64,000 bases of DNA, from positions 310,001-374,000 of the forward strand of contig JADJIB010000001.1 in NCBI GenBank assembly GCA_016707175.1. The letters are read 5' to 3'. Source of the stretch: Candidatus Phosphoribacter hodrii. GTDB taxonomy: Bacteria; Actinomycetota; Actinomycetes; Actinomycetales; Dermatophilaceae. Below the pieces are notes generated by a model. It saw only the letters and a program-made list of their open reading frames with translations, made no database searches and had not been told where the DNA came from. Position numbers and translations under genes: made by a program. Positions 19,670 to 28,986 of this stretch are shown piece after piece. The first letter of the stretch is position 1; the number at the start of each line of letters is the position of its first letter.

Positions 19670-20802
19670 GCGGCCGAGCGGCAGCCCCAGGGCTGCAGCC
19701 CGCGCTGGGCGTAGAGGCGGTTGGCGACGGTGATCTGCTCCGCACGGCTGGCCAGGTCGGCCCGCGGGGCGAAGTCGGCACCGCCGACGGACAGCCAGGT
19801 CGAGTAGCTGAACTGCAGCCCGCCGTAGTAGCCGTTGCCGGTGTTGATGTTCCAGCGGCCACCGGACTCACACTGGGCGATCCGGTCCCACATGGCGGCG
19901 TTGGCGAGGTTGATGCCCGCGCCCGAGGTGTTACCGGCGCTCACCGGGGCGGAGGCGGCAACCGGGGCCGCCTTGGTGCCGACGAGGACGACCTTGTCGG
20001 TCGCTGCCTTGGTGACGTCGGTGCCCGTCGCGGACTTGCCCTCAAGCTTCCCGTCGACCCAGGTCTCGGTGAAGGTGACGACCTGCGAGCCGTTGACGCC
20101 CGGGGTCTGGACCTTGGTCTGGCCCTTCGTGATCGTCGCGTCGTCCTTCTTGACGGTCTTGAAGGCCACCTTCTCGGTGGCAGTGGTGGTGCGCAGCTCG
20201 ACCCGCTGGACGGCGACAGCCAGTCCTTCGGTGACGGCGGTGTCGGCGGCGGGAACGACGCGGTCGTTGGCGCCGAGCGTCACGCCGAGCGCATTGAGCA
20301 GCTCGGCAACCGTCGCGGCCGAGGTCGCCTCAGCGCGAGTGGCGCCATCGACGGTGATCGTCACCTGGCGCGGGTTGGTCACGGTGAAGGAAATCCCCTC
20401 ACGGCCGAGGCCGGCGGAACGCGAGACCGACAGCGTCGCGCCGGACAGCGCGCGGATGCCAAGCTCGTTCATCGCCTGGTCCACCGTGGTGGCCGTCGTC
20501 CAGTAGTCGGTCGTTGCGCCGTCGACGGTCACGGTGACCTTGCGGCCATACCGCACGACGACCTGACTGCCGTCCTCGATGGCTTGGTCAGCCGCAGGGG
20601 AGACGAGGTCGTGCTCGCCGACCGTCACACCGCTCTTGGCGAGGGCGTCGCCGACGGTCGAGCCGAAGACGTGCATCGAGGTGAGCTGGCCGTCGACGTT
20701 GAGGTCGATGGACTTGTCGAGGCGAGCGGCGCCGAAACCGGCGAGGGCGATGGCTGCGACGGCACCGACAGTGGCGGCACGGCCGATAAGACTGCTGATC
20801 AC
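19666..20802 (-). CDS. rpfB: Resuscitation-promoting factor RpfB-type (DUF348, G5 and Rpf domains)
   Basis: The 378-residue exported protein starts at GTG 20802 behind GGAG, with an N-terminal hydrophobic anchor or signal (VGAVAAIALAGFGAARL). Three ubiquitin-like DUF348 repeats follow over about residues 30-210, then a G5 domain, then the C-terminal Rpf lysozyme-like domain (NAAMWDRIAQCESGGRWNIN, NGYYGGLQFSYSTW) with its catalytic Glu in QCESGG and paired cysteines. It cleaves peptidoglycan to promote regrowth from dormancy. A CRP/GlxR-type site lies about 210 bases upstream. Confidence 0.96.
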   Translation of the reverse strand: MISSLIGRAATVGAVAAIALAGFGAARLDKSIDLNVDGQLTSMHVFGSTVGDALAKSGVTVGEHDLVSPAADQAIEDGSQVVVRYGRKVTVTVDGATTDYWTTATTVDQAMNELGIRALSGATLSVSRSAGLGREGISFTVTNPRQVTITVDGATRAEATSAATVAELLNALGVTLGANDRVVPAADTAVTEGLAVAVQRVELRTTTATEKVAFKTVKKDDATITKGQTKVQTPGVNGSQVVTFTETWVDGKLEGKSATGTDVTKAATDKVVLVGTKAAPVAASAPVSAGNTSGAGINLANAAMWDRIAQCESGGRWNINTGNGYYGGLQFSYSTWLSVGGADFAPRADLASRAEQITVANRLYAQRGLQPWGCRSAA

Positions 20803-20872
20803 AATGCTCCGAACGTTGGACGACCCGGGCGGGCACGAGACGCCGTGAGCGGTGAAGGCACGTCCCAGGTGG

Positions 20873-20918
20873 GCCGTGTCCTCCGCCTCCGAGCCCTGTC
20901 ACCAGGTCCAGACACGGC
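20873..20918 (-). promoter_or_regulatory. Stem-loop in the rpfB leader
   Basis: In the transcribed direction GCCGTGTC and GACACGGC form a perfect 8-bp stem around a 30-nt purine-rich loop, about 70 bases before the rpfB start. Leaders of actinobacterial rpf genes often carry cyclic-di-AMP riboswitches, but I cannot match this sequence to the ydaO consensus. Only a structured leader is claimed. Confidence 0.35.
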
Positions 20919-21012
20919 GCCGGGAAAGGGGTGGTGCCTCCCGGCGATCTGACTCAACGGTGACGGACGAGCGCCCGAAGGTCAACTTTTGGTAACGGAA
21001 CTCCGCTTGGCA

Positions 21013-21028
21013 AGTGACGCAGGTCACA
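21013..21028. promoter_or_regulatory. CRP/GlxR-type operator upstream of rpfB
   Basis: AGTGACGCAGGTCACA fits the CRP-family palindrome TGTGA-N6-TCACA in both core arms (GTGA-N6-TCAC), with one mismatch in the outer bases. It is in the tatD-rpfB intergenic region, about 210 bases before the rpfB start. GlxR or CRP control of rpf genes is known in Corynebacterium and Mycobacterium. The match here is by inspection. Confidence 0.5.
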
Positions 21029-21096
21029 GAATCGGCGCCTCAATAACCCCATATGTCACACCCGTTGGGAGTAGGGAGATCCGTACTCGAAGCCGC

Positions 21097-21963
21097 TCAC
21101 CAGGGTCCGTAGAGGCGCTCGGAGTTGGCGGCGATCGCCTGGCAGAGGGTCGGCACGGCAACGCCGAGGACGTGGGCCATGGCGCGGACCGTCACAGGGA
21201 TGAGGTAGGGCGCGTTGGCCGCCCCCCGCCACGGGTGCGGGGTGAGATAGGGCGCGTCGGTCTCGACAAGGACCCGGTCCAGCGGCACGACCGAAAGCGC
21301 ATCCCGCAGGCCCTTGGCGCTGGAGAAGGTCACCGTGCCGGCGAAGGACAGATAGAGGCCGCGTTCGACGGCCCGCTGGGCCATCCCCACATCGCCCGAG
21401 AAGCAGTGCAGCACCGTGCGCTCCGGCGCACCCTCCTCGTCGAGGATCCGCAGGACGTCATCATGCGCATCGCGGTCGTGGATCTGCAGGGTCTTGCCCA
21501 AGCGCTTGGCCAGGTCGATGTGCCAACGGAACGCGTCCTGTTGCGCGGGCTGCCCCTCGGGGCCGGTCCGGAAGTAGTCGAGCCCGGTCTCCCCCACGAC
21601 CCGCACCCGAGGGTGTGCGGCCAGTCGCTCGATCTCGGCCAGCCCGTCAGCGAGCGCCGCCGCCGAGGGGAACCGGGCAATCTCGTTGGGGTGCAAGGCA
21701 ACTCCGCCGAGGAGGGCGGCATACTCCTCGATCATCCCGATCGTGAGCCGCGCGCCGGGCAGGTCGCACCCGATCTGGACCATCCGCGGGACCCCGACCG
21801 CGGCAGCCGCGGCGATGGTCTCGCCGACGTCGCCGCGCTCCTCACCGTGGCGCGCGATGTCCAGGTGGAGGTGGTTGTCGACGACGTCGATGGGCAGCGG
21901 GTCAGGAGCGGGAGGTATGCCGCGCGCGGCCTTCCCGGCGCCCGACGTCCCTCCCCCAGTCAC
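21097..21963 (-). CDS. tatD: TatD family metal-dependent hydrolase
   Basis: The 288-residue TIM-barrel enzyme has the metal-binding VVDNHLHLD (the usual DxHxHxD read as DNHLHLD) near residue 26, GVALHPNEI, VVGETGLDYFRTG, LQIHDRDAHDDVLRIL, VLHCFSGDVGMA and VLVETDAPYLTPHPWRG. It is expected to be a 3'-5' DNA/RNA exonuclease or related hydrolase. GTG 21963 starts it four bases after the corrected metG stop. The apparent single reading frame through metG and tatD is produced by a metG frameshift and is not a real fusion. Order metG-tatD-rpfB is conserved in actinobacteria. Confidence 0.93.
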   Translation of the reverse strand: MTGGGTSGAGKAARGIPPAPDPLPIDVVDNHLHLDIARHGEERGDVGETIAAAAAVGVPRMVQIGCDLPGARLTIGMIEEYAALLGGVALHPNEIARFPSAAALADGLAEIERLAAHPRVRVVGETGLDYFRTGPEGQPAQQDAFRWHIDLAKRLGKTLQIHDRDAHDDVLRILDEEGAPERTVLHCFSGDVGMAQRAVERGLYLSFAGTVTFSSAKGLRDALSVVPLDRVLVETDAPYLTPHPWRGAANAPYLIPVTVRAMAHVLGVAVPTLCQAIAANSERLYGPW

Positions 21964-21967
21964 CGGC

Positions 21968-23769
21968 TCAGCCGTCCCCGCGCATCCGGGCGATCTCGTC
22001 GTCGACGACGCTCGGGTCGAACTTCGTGAAGACCGGGGTCGGCGGCCCGATGGGCGTGCCGGGACCACCGGGCGCGACTCCCACCGCGGGGTGTTGCCGT
22101 AGTCACCCATGATGACCGGGTAGCCCGGCCCACCGTCGAGGTCGTCGACCTCGCGCAACTCGGGCATCGGGACGAATTCGCCTGTGCCGCCCATGATCTG
22201 GTGGATCCGGTTGGCACCGTGCGGGAGGAACGGCGCGGTCATGGTGTTGAGGTCGCTCACCGCCTGAGCCAGCACATGCAGCACCGTCCCGAGCCGCTCG
22301 CGCTGGTCGTCGGCCTTGAGCTTGAACGGCTCGGTCGCCGAGACGTAGCCGTTGGCCAGCCCGACCAGACGCATGACCTCGCTGATACCGGCCTTGAACC
22401 GCTGCCGCTCGATGTGCCCACCGACGGTGTCGAAACCACCGCGGATCGCCGCGAGCAACTCCTCGTCGATCGGCTCCAGCGGCCCGGCCGCGGGGATCTC
22501 GCCGAACCGCTTGTGGATCATCGACGCGGTCCGGTTGACGAGGTTGCCCCACCCGGCGACGAGCTCGGAGTTGTTGCGCTGGACGAACTCGGCCCAGGTG
22601 AAGTCGCTGTCCTGGTTCTCCGGGCCGGCCGCACAGATGAAGTAGCGCAGCGGGTCGGGGCCGTAGCGCTCGAGGACGTCGCGCACATAGATGACGTGGC
22701 CGCGGCTGGTCGAGAACTGCCGCCCCTCCATCGTCATGAACTCGCTCGCCACCACCTCGGTCGGCAGGTTGAGCACCCCGTATGCCGCCCCAGGCTCGCC
22801 ACCGCGGTCTCCGCGACCGGCATACCCGAGCAACTCGGCCGGCCAGATCTGGGAGTGGAAGGTGATGTTGTCCTTGCCCTGGAAGTAATAGGACACCGCG
22901 TCGGCGTCGTTCCACCAGCGGCGCCAGGCCTCGGGGTCACCGGTGCGGCGGGCCCACTCGATCGACGCCGAGAGGTAGCCGATGACCGCGTCGAACCAGA
23001 CGTAGAGCTTCTTGTTGGGGTTGTCCTCCCACCCGGGCAGCGGCACCGGGATGCCCCAGTCGATGTCGCGGGTCATCGGGCGCGGACGCACCTCGTCGAG
23101 GATGTTCTTGGAGAACTTGATGACGTTGGGGCGCCACAGCCCGGTCGCCTCGCGCCCGTCGAGCCACTCGGCGAGCGCGCCCGCCAGGGCCGGCAGGTCG
23201 AGGAAGAAGTGGGCTGTCTCCTCGAAGCGCGGCGTCTCACCGTTGATCTTGCTGCGCGGCTCGATGAGCTCGGCCGGGTCCATCTGGTTGCCGCAGTTGT
23301 CGCACTGGTCGCCGCGGGCCTCGCCGTAACCACAGATCGGACAGGTGCCCTCGATATAGCGGTCGGGCAGGGTCCGCCCGGTCGACGGGCTGATCGCCAC
23401 GAGTTGGGTCTGCTCGATCATGTAGCCGTTGGCGTGGTTGCCCCGGAACAACTCCTGACTCACGGAGTAGTGGTTGGGCGTCGTCGTCCGGGTGAACAGG
23501 TCGTAGGCCAGGCCCAACCCGACGAGGTCCTCGGCGATGACCCGGTTGAAGCGGTCGGCCAGCGCGCGCGGGGTGACGCCCTCCTTGTCGGCCTGGACGA
23601 GGATCGGCGTCCCGTGCTCGTCGGTGCCCGACACCATGAGCACGTCATGGCCGGCCATCCGCATGTAGCGGCTGAACACGTCGGAGGGCACACCAAAACC
23701 GGCGACATGGCCGATATGGCGCGGGCCGTTGGCATACGGCCAGGCGACGGCGGACAGGACCTTGCTCAT
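21968..23769 (-). CDS. metG: Methionyl-tRNA synthetase (frameshift near 22061)
   Basis: ATG 23769 gives MSKVLSAVAWPYANGPRHIGHVAG, the class I HIGH motif region. A four-cysteine zinc site (CPICGYGEARGDQCDNCG) lies near residues 140-157 and the KMSKS-equivalent reads QFSTSRG near residue 345, followed by the anticodon-binding helical domain. The last 30 codons lie in another frame: a C missing from a CCCC run near 22061 would give PGTPIGPPTPVFTKFDPSVV and stop at TGA 21970-21968. Without that correction the frame runs on into tatD. KMSKS degenerating to FSTSRG is known in actinobacterial MetRS forms. Confidence 0.95.
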
Positions 23770-23879
23770 GAGCTCGATCCTAGAGGTCTGCAGCAACCAC
23801 GTTTCCGGGCTCACGGCCAACAGCCAGTGGCGCGGAGTCGGGCGCTCCGTCGCGATGAGCTCCAACCTGCACACCGTCT

Positions 23880-23918
23880 CTAACTGTTTACAGATATGAT
23901 TCACCTGTAGACAGTTAG
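23880..23918. promoter_or_regulatory. Inverted-repeat operator and -10 box of the AbiE operon
   Basis: CTAACTGTTTACAG (23880-23893) and CTGTAGACAGTTAG (23905-23918) form a 14-bp inverted repeat with one mismatched pair and an 11-base spacer. Each arm also contains its own small palindrome CTGT-NN-ACAG. A TATGAT -10 hexamer (23895-23900) sits between the arms and the second arm abuts the AGGAG ribosome site, so binding would block transcription. AbiEi antitoxins are known to repress their own operons through inverted repeats. Confidence 0.75.
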
Positions 23919-23926
23919 GAGCGACC

Positions 23927-24493
23927 ATGGGCAGTCCAGTGCTCACCCTCTCCTCCGCAGCGCAGGCGGGACTTCGGAAGGACCAGATCTACGCGCTCAC
24001 GGAGTCCGGCGAACTCGAGAGGATCGGGCGCGGGGTCTTCGTCGACCCCACCCGGATTGATCCTGCCTGGACATCGCTGGCCGCGGCGACGGCACTCAAG
24101 CCGGCGGCCACCCTGTGCCTGACAAGCGCCCTAGTGCACCACGGCCTGAGCGATGCCATCGCATTCACTACCGACATCGCGCTCCCGCGCGGCAGCCGCC
24201 ATCCCGCCGGGTTTCACCACGTGAGCTGGCATTCGTTCGACCCTGACACCTTCCACGCCGGCAGGACCGTGACCGACCAAAGCGGTCTCATGCTTGCCGT
24301 CTACTCCGCTGAACGCACGATCATCGACTGTTTCCGCTTGGCCCATCACCAGGGGGCAGACCAGGCCTACGAGGCGCTGCGCCGCTGGGTCCGTCAGCCG
24401 GGGAACCAACCATCGGAGCTGTTGGCACTGGCCGCCGCCTCATTCCCGAGGAACCTGCCCCGCGTCCGCGCGGCCCTGGAAGTCCTCCTGTGA
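23927..24493 (+). CDS. AbiEi-type antitoxin / transcriptional repressor (type IV toxin-antitoxin)
   Basis: The 188-residue protein has an N-terminal winged-helix segment (SSAAQAGLRKDQIYALTESGELERIGRGVFV, residues 9-39) followed by the AbiEi antitoxin domain with TLCLTSALVHHGLSD, typical of the family. It overlaps the toxin gene by GTGA. In characterised AbiE systems this protein represses the operon and counters the nucleotidyltransferase toxin without binding it. A large inverted repeat lies directly upstream. The pair lies between metG and PH-domain genes on the opposite strand, which suggests insertion. Confidence 0.9.
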   Translation: MGSPVLTLSSAAQAGLRKDQIYALTESGELERIGRGVFVDPTRIDPAWTSLAAATALKPAATLCLTSALVHHGLSDAIAFTTDIALPRGSRHPAGFHHVSWHSFDPDTFHAGRTVTDQSGLMLAVYSAERTIIDCFRLAHHQGADQAYEALRRWVRQPGNQPSELLALAAASFPRNLPRVRAALEVLL

Positions 24494-25383
24494 CGCCCAG
24501 GCCAACCCGAGACACACCGGCAGGACGGGCGTACAACGATCTTCGCAATCTTGCGCGAAGGCAGGGCCGGGATGTCGCGGAGTACCTCACGATGTACACC
24601 CTCGAGGGGTTTCTCGCCCGGTTGGCCCTCTCGACGCAAGCGGGTGACTTCGTTCTCAAGGGAGGCGTGCTGATGGCAGCTTTCGCCGACAGGCGGCCCA
24701 CCCGCGACATCGATCTGTTGGCATCCGGCTTCGCCAACGAGATCGCCGAGTGCGAGGGCCGCGTCCGCGACATCGCCAACATCCCCTTCGACGATGGCCT
24801 GACATTCGACCGGTCCTCAGTCAAGGGCGAGTTCATCCGAGACGAAGCCGACTACACCGGTGTCCGCGTCCACATCAGCGCAACCCTGGCCAGCGCGCAA
24901 CTGGGAATCCACGTCGACATCAGCTTCGGCGATCCGATCTGGCCCGGGCCGACAGAAACCGATCTTCCCCGCCTCCTCGGTGGAACGGTCCAGCTCCTGG
25001 GGTACCCCGACCACATGGTCCTCGCCGAGAAGCTCGTCACCGCCATCCAGCGCGGAACCGCCAACACCCGCTGGCGCGACTTCGTCGACGTGTACGCGAT
25101 CGCTGAGGGCCGGCCCATCGCGCAACGAGATCTGCGCAAATCACTGGCGACCGTCGCCCTCCACCGAGGGGCAAATCTCCGCCCCCTTGCCCAAGCCCTC
25201 GCCGGCATGGCCGAAGCCGCTCAGCCCCAGTGGGCGGCCTGGCGGCGCAGGCAACGCCTCGACGGCACCACACCGGAGAAGTTCCAGGACCTACTCGACG
25301 CAGTGATCCGGTTCGCCGACCCGGCACTTGGCGACGAACCCACGAGCCGGGCATGGAATCCGCAGAGAAGGGAATGGTTGTGA
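24490..25383 (+). CDS. AbiEii/AbiGii-type nucleotidyltransferase toxin
   Basis: The 297-residue protein has the AbiEii signature: KGGVLMAAFADRRPTRDIDLL (residues 57-77) with the GG...DxD nucleotidyltransferase site, then VHVDISFGDP carrying the third acid, and a late YPDHMVLAEKLVTAIQRGTANTRWRDFVD motif near residues 176-204. Such toxins transfer nucleotides to tRNA acceptor ends or similar targets and give phage resistance or growth arrest (family knowledge). Translation is coupled to the antitoxin by a 4-nt overlap. Confidence 0.9.
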   Translation: MTPRPTRDTPAGRAYNDLRNLARRQGRDVAEYLTMYTLEGFLARLALSTQAGDFVLKGGVLMAAFADRRPTRDIDLLASGFANEIAECEGRVRDIANIPFDDGLTFDRSSVKGEFIRDEADYTGVRVHISATLASAQLGIHVDISFGDPIWPGPTETDLPRLLGGTVQLLGYPDHMVLAEKLVTAIQRGTANTRWRDFVDVYAIAEGRPIAQRDLRKSLATVALHRGANLRPLAQALAGMAEAAQPQWAAWRRRQRLDGTTPEKFQDLLDAVIRFADPALGDEPTSRAWNPQRREWL

Positions 25384-25495
25384 CCGTCCTGGGGATTCAG
25401 CCCCCGGGCGTTGAAGTGCGGGAAGCGAAGAAGCCCCCGCGCGGCTGATGCCCCTGCTCAGGTGGGCTGACGGCCGTTCGGCCCTCGGTAGGAAG

Positions 25496-27079
25496 CTAGG
25501 CGCGGTCACTCGAGCTTGGCTGAGGGACGTGTTCCGCGTCCAGCAACTCGGCGAACGGACCGGGCAGCAGGTCGGCGGCCAAACCGGTCGACAACTCCGC
25601 CGGCACGTCGATCGCGTCGTAGTGCTGCCGCCCCACAGCCGTCGTCGCCGTCACGGTGGCCAGCCCAGCGCGGCGTTGGAAGAACGACTCCCGGATCGTC
25701 ACCCCAATGACCCCCTCCCGGGCGAGGACCACGCGGCGCCGGTCGAACGTCCCCGACCGGACGACTAGATGCCGCGGGGTCAGTGCGTGGCCGAGCGCGG
25801 CATACCGGTCGGCGGCGAGCCAGGGCGAGGCGAGCAGCGGGAGGCAGCCCGCGACGACGAGCGCCGTCGGCAGGTCGTCGGTGGCACGGGTCAGCAACAG
25901 GGTTGCGGCGCAGAGGACGGCCGCAGGGAGGATGGCGCGGGTGAACCGCCGACGCCGAGCCGCGGGGCCGTGTGACAGGAGTGGACCGCGAACCGCCACC
26001 TCGTCTCCGACCACCGCGACGGCGGTCCGGTCGACGACCTCGGCGGGCGCCGGAGGGGTGAGCCAATCGCTGCCGCTGCGGGCACCCTCCTGGCCCAGCC
26101 CGCTCGTCGCTGCGCTGAGCCGGGCGGCACCCGCGAGGCGCAGACCCAGCGGCTGGCCGATCTCGACGCCGCGGATCCGTCGCTCCTCCAGGCTCGTCGC
26201 CCGCGCGGTGATGAGGCCGCGGCTGATGTGCAAGGTGCCGCCGGTATGCCGCGTGAGCCGGAACCCCCAGTAGGTCAAGACATACCCCGACACGGCCAGA
26301 ACCGACACGGCGACCAGCGCCGAAAGGAAACCGGCGAGCGCCGCCACCCCGACGCCGAGCGCGGCGACCCGGTCGACGGCACCCTCGACCCGATCCTTGA
26401 GTTCATCGACCTGGCCGATGTATTGCGCAGAGAACGCCCCAGATGGCGGCTGCCGACACCAGCCCACTGGTCGTCAAGGGGGCGTAGCGGACCCACGCCG
26501 GGTCCAGCCTGACGAGGACCTCTTCGGGCTCGTCGACCGCCGGCCCTACCGAGACTCTCAGCTCGGCGTCCGAGTCGGGCGCGTCGGCCGGCACGCCGTC
26601 GCCACGGCGGTCGCCACCCGGTGCAGCAACTCCCCGCGCAGCTGCGCCGCCACCGGCGCGGCCAGGGCGTCGAGGACGATCCGGTGTGCGCCCAACCCAC
26701 CGCCCGCGGTTCCGATCTCCACCCGGGCCAGTCCAAGAGCCCGGTGCCAGATCGGCGCAGTGACGTCGACCGTGCGGACCCGATCGGCCGGCGTCGTCAG
26801 CAGCCGCCGGTTGACCAGCCCCTGGCGCAACTCGATCTGGCCACCCCAGATCCGATACCGGGTCGTGAACCAGCGCATGATGCCCAGCACCACGATGATG
26901 GCGAGGATCCCGAGGTCCCACCACTGGCTGCGATCGCTGGAGCGCCCGGACAGGAAGACCACCAGCAGGGCCGGGAGGAACCGCACCGCCTCCTGCACCG
27001 GGTGGACAAGGAGCATCCGCGCATCGAGGCGGCGCCACTGCGGGTCGCCAGCAAGGATCGGAGGTATGCCGTCGCTCAC
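25496..27079 (-). CDS. Bacterial PH-domain (bPH2) membrane protein, YdbT-like, with two frameshifts
   Basis: Three overlapping frames together give one YdbT-like protein of about 525 residues. The first piece, from ATG 27079, has two hydrophobic segments and a bPH2 domain (RYRIWGGQIELRQGLVNRR, DRVRTVDVTAPIWHRALGLARVEI). A frame change near 26600 leads to PADAPDSDAELRVSV and LTTSGLVSAAAIWGVL. Another near 26433 leads to SAQYIGQVDELKDRV and two further bPH2 domains (RLTRHTGGTLHISRGLI, LTPRHLVVRSGTFDRRRVVL). Single-base errors explain both shifts. ATG overlaps the stop of the YdbS-like partner. Such pairs sit in the membrane and their function is not established. Confidence 0.75.
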
Positions 27080-27579
27080 GTCGCGTCCCCGCGCTCGGCG
27101 GCCGCCGCGGCGGTCAACCGCTCAACCAGGGCCGCTGCCTCGTCCTGATCCAAACCGTGGACGACCAGGTGACCGGCGGCGGAGGCGGTGGTGACCCGCA
27201 CGGTCGCCAGCCGCAACAGTTGGGCGATCGGCCCTCGGGTGAGGTCGACGGTCTGGACGCGGGAAAGCGGGGCGATCCGGCGCTCCTGGCTGATCCAACC
27301 GGTCTGGGTATAGACGGCACTCGACGTGACCTCCCACCGATGGACCCGATAGCGCCAGATCGGCATGACGACGAGGTAGGCGAGGACGAGCACCCCGAGC
27401 ACCACGGCGACGATGATGTGCGGGGTTCGGGAGCCGCGTTGGTCGATGAACCACCACCCCACCTGAAGGGCGGCCAGCAGCACGGCCTCCCCCACACCGC
27501 CCGCCAGCCACAACCACCGCGCGCGAGGGCACACGAGGTTGGCGGGCTCGCGCAACTGCGGAATCTCCGGGGCGGTCAT
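27076..27579 (-). CDS. Bacterial PH-domain membrane protein, YdbS-like
   Basis: The 167-residue protein has two transmembrane segments (about residues 22-45 and 55-75) followed by one bPH2 domain with WRYRVHRWEVTSSAVYTQTGW and RRIAPLSRVQTVDLTRGPIAQLLRLATVRVTTAS. This matches the single-domain partner of YdbT in actinobacteria and Bacillus. The stop overlaps the start of the YdbT-like gene (ATGA), so the two are translated together. The start at 27579 has no strong ribosome site, but the length fits the family. Confidence 0.88.
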   Translation of the reverse strand: MTAPEIPQLREPANLVCPRARWLWLAGGVGEAVLLAALQVGWWFIDQRGSRTPHIIVAVVLGVLVLAYLVVMPIWRYRVHRWEVTSSAVYTQTGWISQERRIAPLSRVQTVDLTRGPIAQLLRLATVRVTTASAAGHLVVHGLDQDEAAALVERLTAAAAAERGDAT

Positions 27580-27657
27580 GTGTCCAGCAGATCACACGTG
27601 CCCGACACACGGCACCCCGAAGCGGCGGCACACAGGCGGCTGGGACAGGATGGTCCC

Positions 27658-28131
27658 ATGGCCGACGTGCGCGAGACCCTGCACATGGACGCGCCCGCCG
27701 AGCTGGTCTACGACCTCGTCGCCGACCTGCCCCGGATGGGTGAGTGGTCCACCGAGTGTGAACGGGTCGTCTGGCGTGGCACAGCGACGAAGGCCGAGCA
27801 CGGGGCCGGCTTCATCGGGCACAACCGGGCCGGCACGGTCCGGTGGATCACCTTCGGCAAGGTGACCGCCGCCGAGCGGGGCCGCTACCTCGCCTTCGAC
27901 ATCTTCGTCGGACCGCTCCAGGTCTCGCGGTGGGAATACGTCTTCGCCCCCGACGAGGACGGTCAGGGCTGCACCGTGGCCGAGCAGTGGACCGACCGGC
28001 GCTCGGCCGTCCAGCGGACGCTGGGCAACCGGGTCGTCGGCGAGCGCGTCGAGAAGAACCGCGAGGGCATCCGCCAGACCCTGCGAACCCTCAAGCGGGT
28101 GGCCGAGGCGCAGTTCCACCCCGCGAGCTGA
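27658..28131 (+). CDS. SRPBCC superfamily protein (polyketide cyclase/dehydrase-like)
   Basis: ATG 27658 gives 157 residues beginning MADVRETLHMDAPAELVYDLVADLPRMGEWSTEC, the classic start of START-like SRPBCC proteins. A beta-sheet core (VVWRGTATKAEHGAGFIGHNRAG, YVFAPDEDGQGCTVAEQW) and a long C-terminal helix follow. The open frame extends about 500 bases upstream but is non-coding there. The ligand is unknown. It converges on rsmI with a 41-base overlap of the 3' ends, unusual but compatible with antisense packing. Confidence 0.88.
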   Translation: MADVRETLHMDAPAELVYDLVADLPRMGEWSTECERVVWRGTATKAEHGAGFIGHNRAGTVRWITFGKVTAAERGRYLAFDIFVGPLQVSRWEYVFAPDEDGQGCTVAEQWTDRRSAVQRTLGNRVVGERVEKNREGIRQTLRTLKRVAEAQFHPAS

Positions 28132-28964
28132 CTGCCGCGTCGTAGAGCGTCCGCTTCGCCAGACCGGTCGCTGCCGCGACGTCGGCGCAGACGTCCTTGA
28201 GCCGCTCCCCCGCGGCAACCCGCTCCTGTATGCCGTGCACCACCGCCGCGAACTCCGCACCGCCCGCCTCGACCGGGGCTCGGGCCGGTCGGCCAGCGAC
28301 GACAAGGGTCACCTCGCCGAGGACCCCGGCCTCGGCCCACTCGGCGAGTTCTCCCAGCCCGCCGCGGCGGACCTCCTCGTAGGTCTTGGTGAGCTCGCGG
28401 CATACGGCACCGGGACGGTCGACCCCCCAGACCGCAGCCATCGCAGCGAGCGTCGCGGCGGTGCGGTGCGGTGCCTCGAAGAAGACCATGGTCCGCGGCT
28501 CGTCCGCGAGCGCAGTCAGCGCCCGGGCCCGCTCCCCCGGTTTGCGCGGCAGGAAACCCTCGAAGCAGAAGCGGTCGACCGGGAGCCCGCTGACCGCGAG
28601 CGCCATGAGCACGGCGCTCGGGCCGGGGACACAGGTGACCCGGACGCCAGCCTCGACCGCAGCGGCAACAAGTCGGTAGCCAGGGTCCGAGACGGACGGC
28701 ATACCGGCGTCTGTGACCACGAGAACCCTTGCGCCAGAGAGCAACTGCTCGACCAGCTCGGGAGTCCGGGCGGCCTCGTTGTGCTCGTGATAGCTCAGGA
28801 CCCGCCCCGAGATGGTCACGCCGAGGTCGGTGGTGAGGCGCCGCAACCGGCGGGTGTCCTCGGCCGCGACGACGTCGGCGCCGGCCAACTCCTGTGCCAA
28901 CGCGGGGTGCGGCGTCGCGGGGGTCGCCGATCGGCGTCGCAGCGAGGACGAGGACACCGCTCAT
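28091..28964 (-). CDS. rsmI: 16S rRNA (cytidine-1402-2'-O)-methyltransferase (frameshift near 28905)
   Basis: The expected start is ATG 28964 (MSGVLVLAATPIGDPRDA). The frame must then change near 28905, where an extra C in a CCCC run separates it from PALAQELAGADVVAAEDTRRLRRL. The rest shows the SAM-pocket TDAGMPSVSDPGYRLV, VTCVPGPSAVLMALAVSGLP and RFCFEGFLPRK of RsmI. It methylates the ribose of C1402 in the decoding centre. rsmI near pmt is a conserved actinobacterial arrangement (Rv1003 near Rv1002c in M. tuberculosis). Confidence 0.92.
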
Positions 28965-28986
28965 GTCCGCAGCCTAAGGTGAGGTC

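Larger units (their letters stand above)
20803..21096. other. rpfB upstream region (294 bp) without a gene
   Basis: No convincing coding frame is seen. The region holds a GGAG ribosome site near the rpfB GTG, an 8-bp stem-loop at 20873-20918, and a CRP-like palindrome at 21013-21028. A TTGACC hexamer on the minus strand (within 20977-20986) could be a -35 element, but no good -10 partner is evident. Confidence 0.5.

Noticed and set aside
20803..21000. Cyclic-di-AMP (ydaO-type) riboswitch in the rpfB leader
   Set aside because: The conserved CAGCTAAC and GCCGAAUCC-like segments could not be found. Only an 8-bp hairpin is visible.
21097..23946. A single 949-codon reading frame that would fuse methionyl-tRNA synthetase to TatD
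   Set aside because: The join reads as a basic, low-complexity stretch, whereas a one-base correction near 22061 restores the normal MetG C-terminus and stop, with a separate GTG for tatD.
27157..27657. Upstream extension of the SRPBCC gene
   Set aside because: The frame is merely open. The family N-terminus starts at ATG 27658 and the extension is antisense to the YdbS-like gene.
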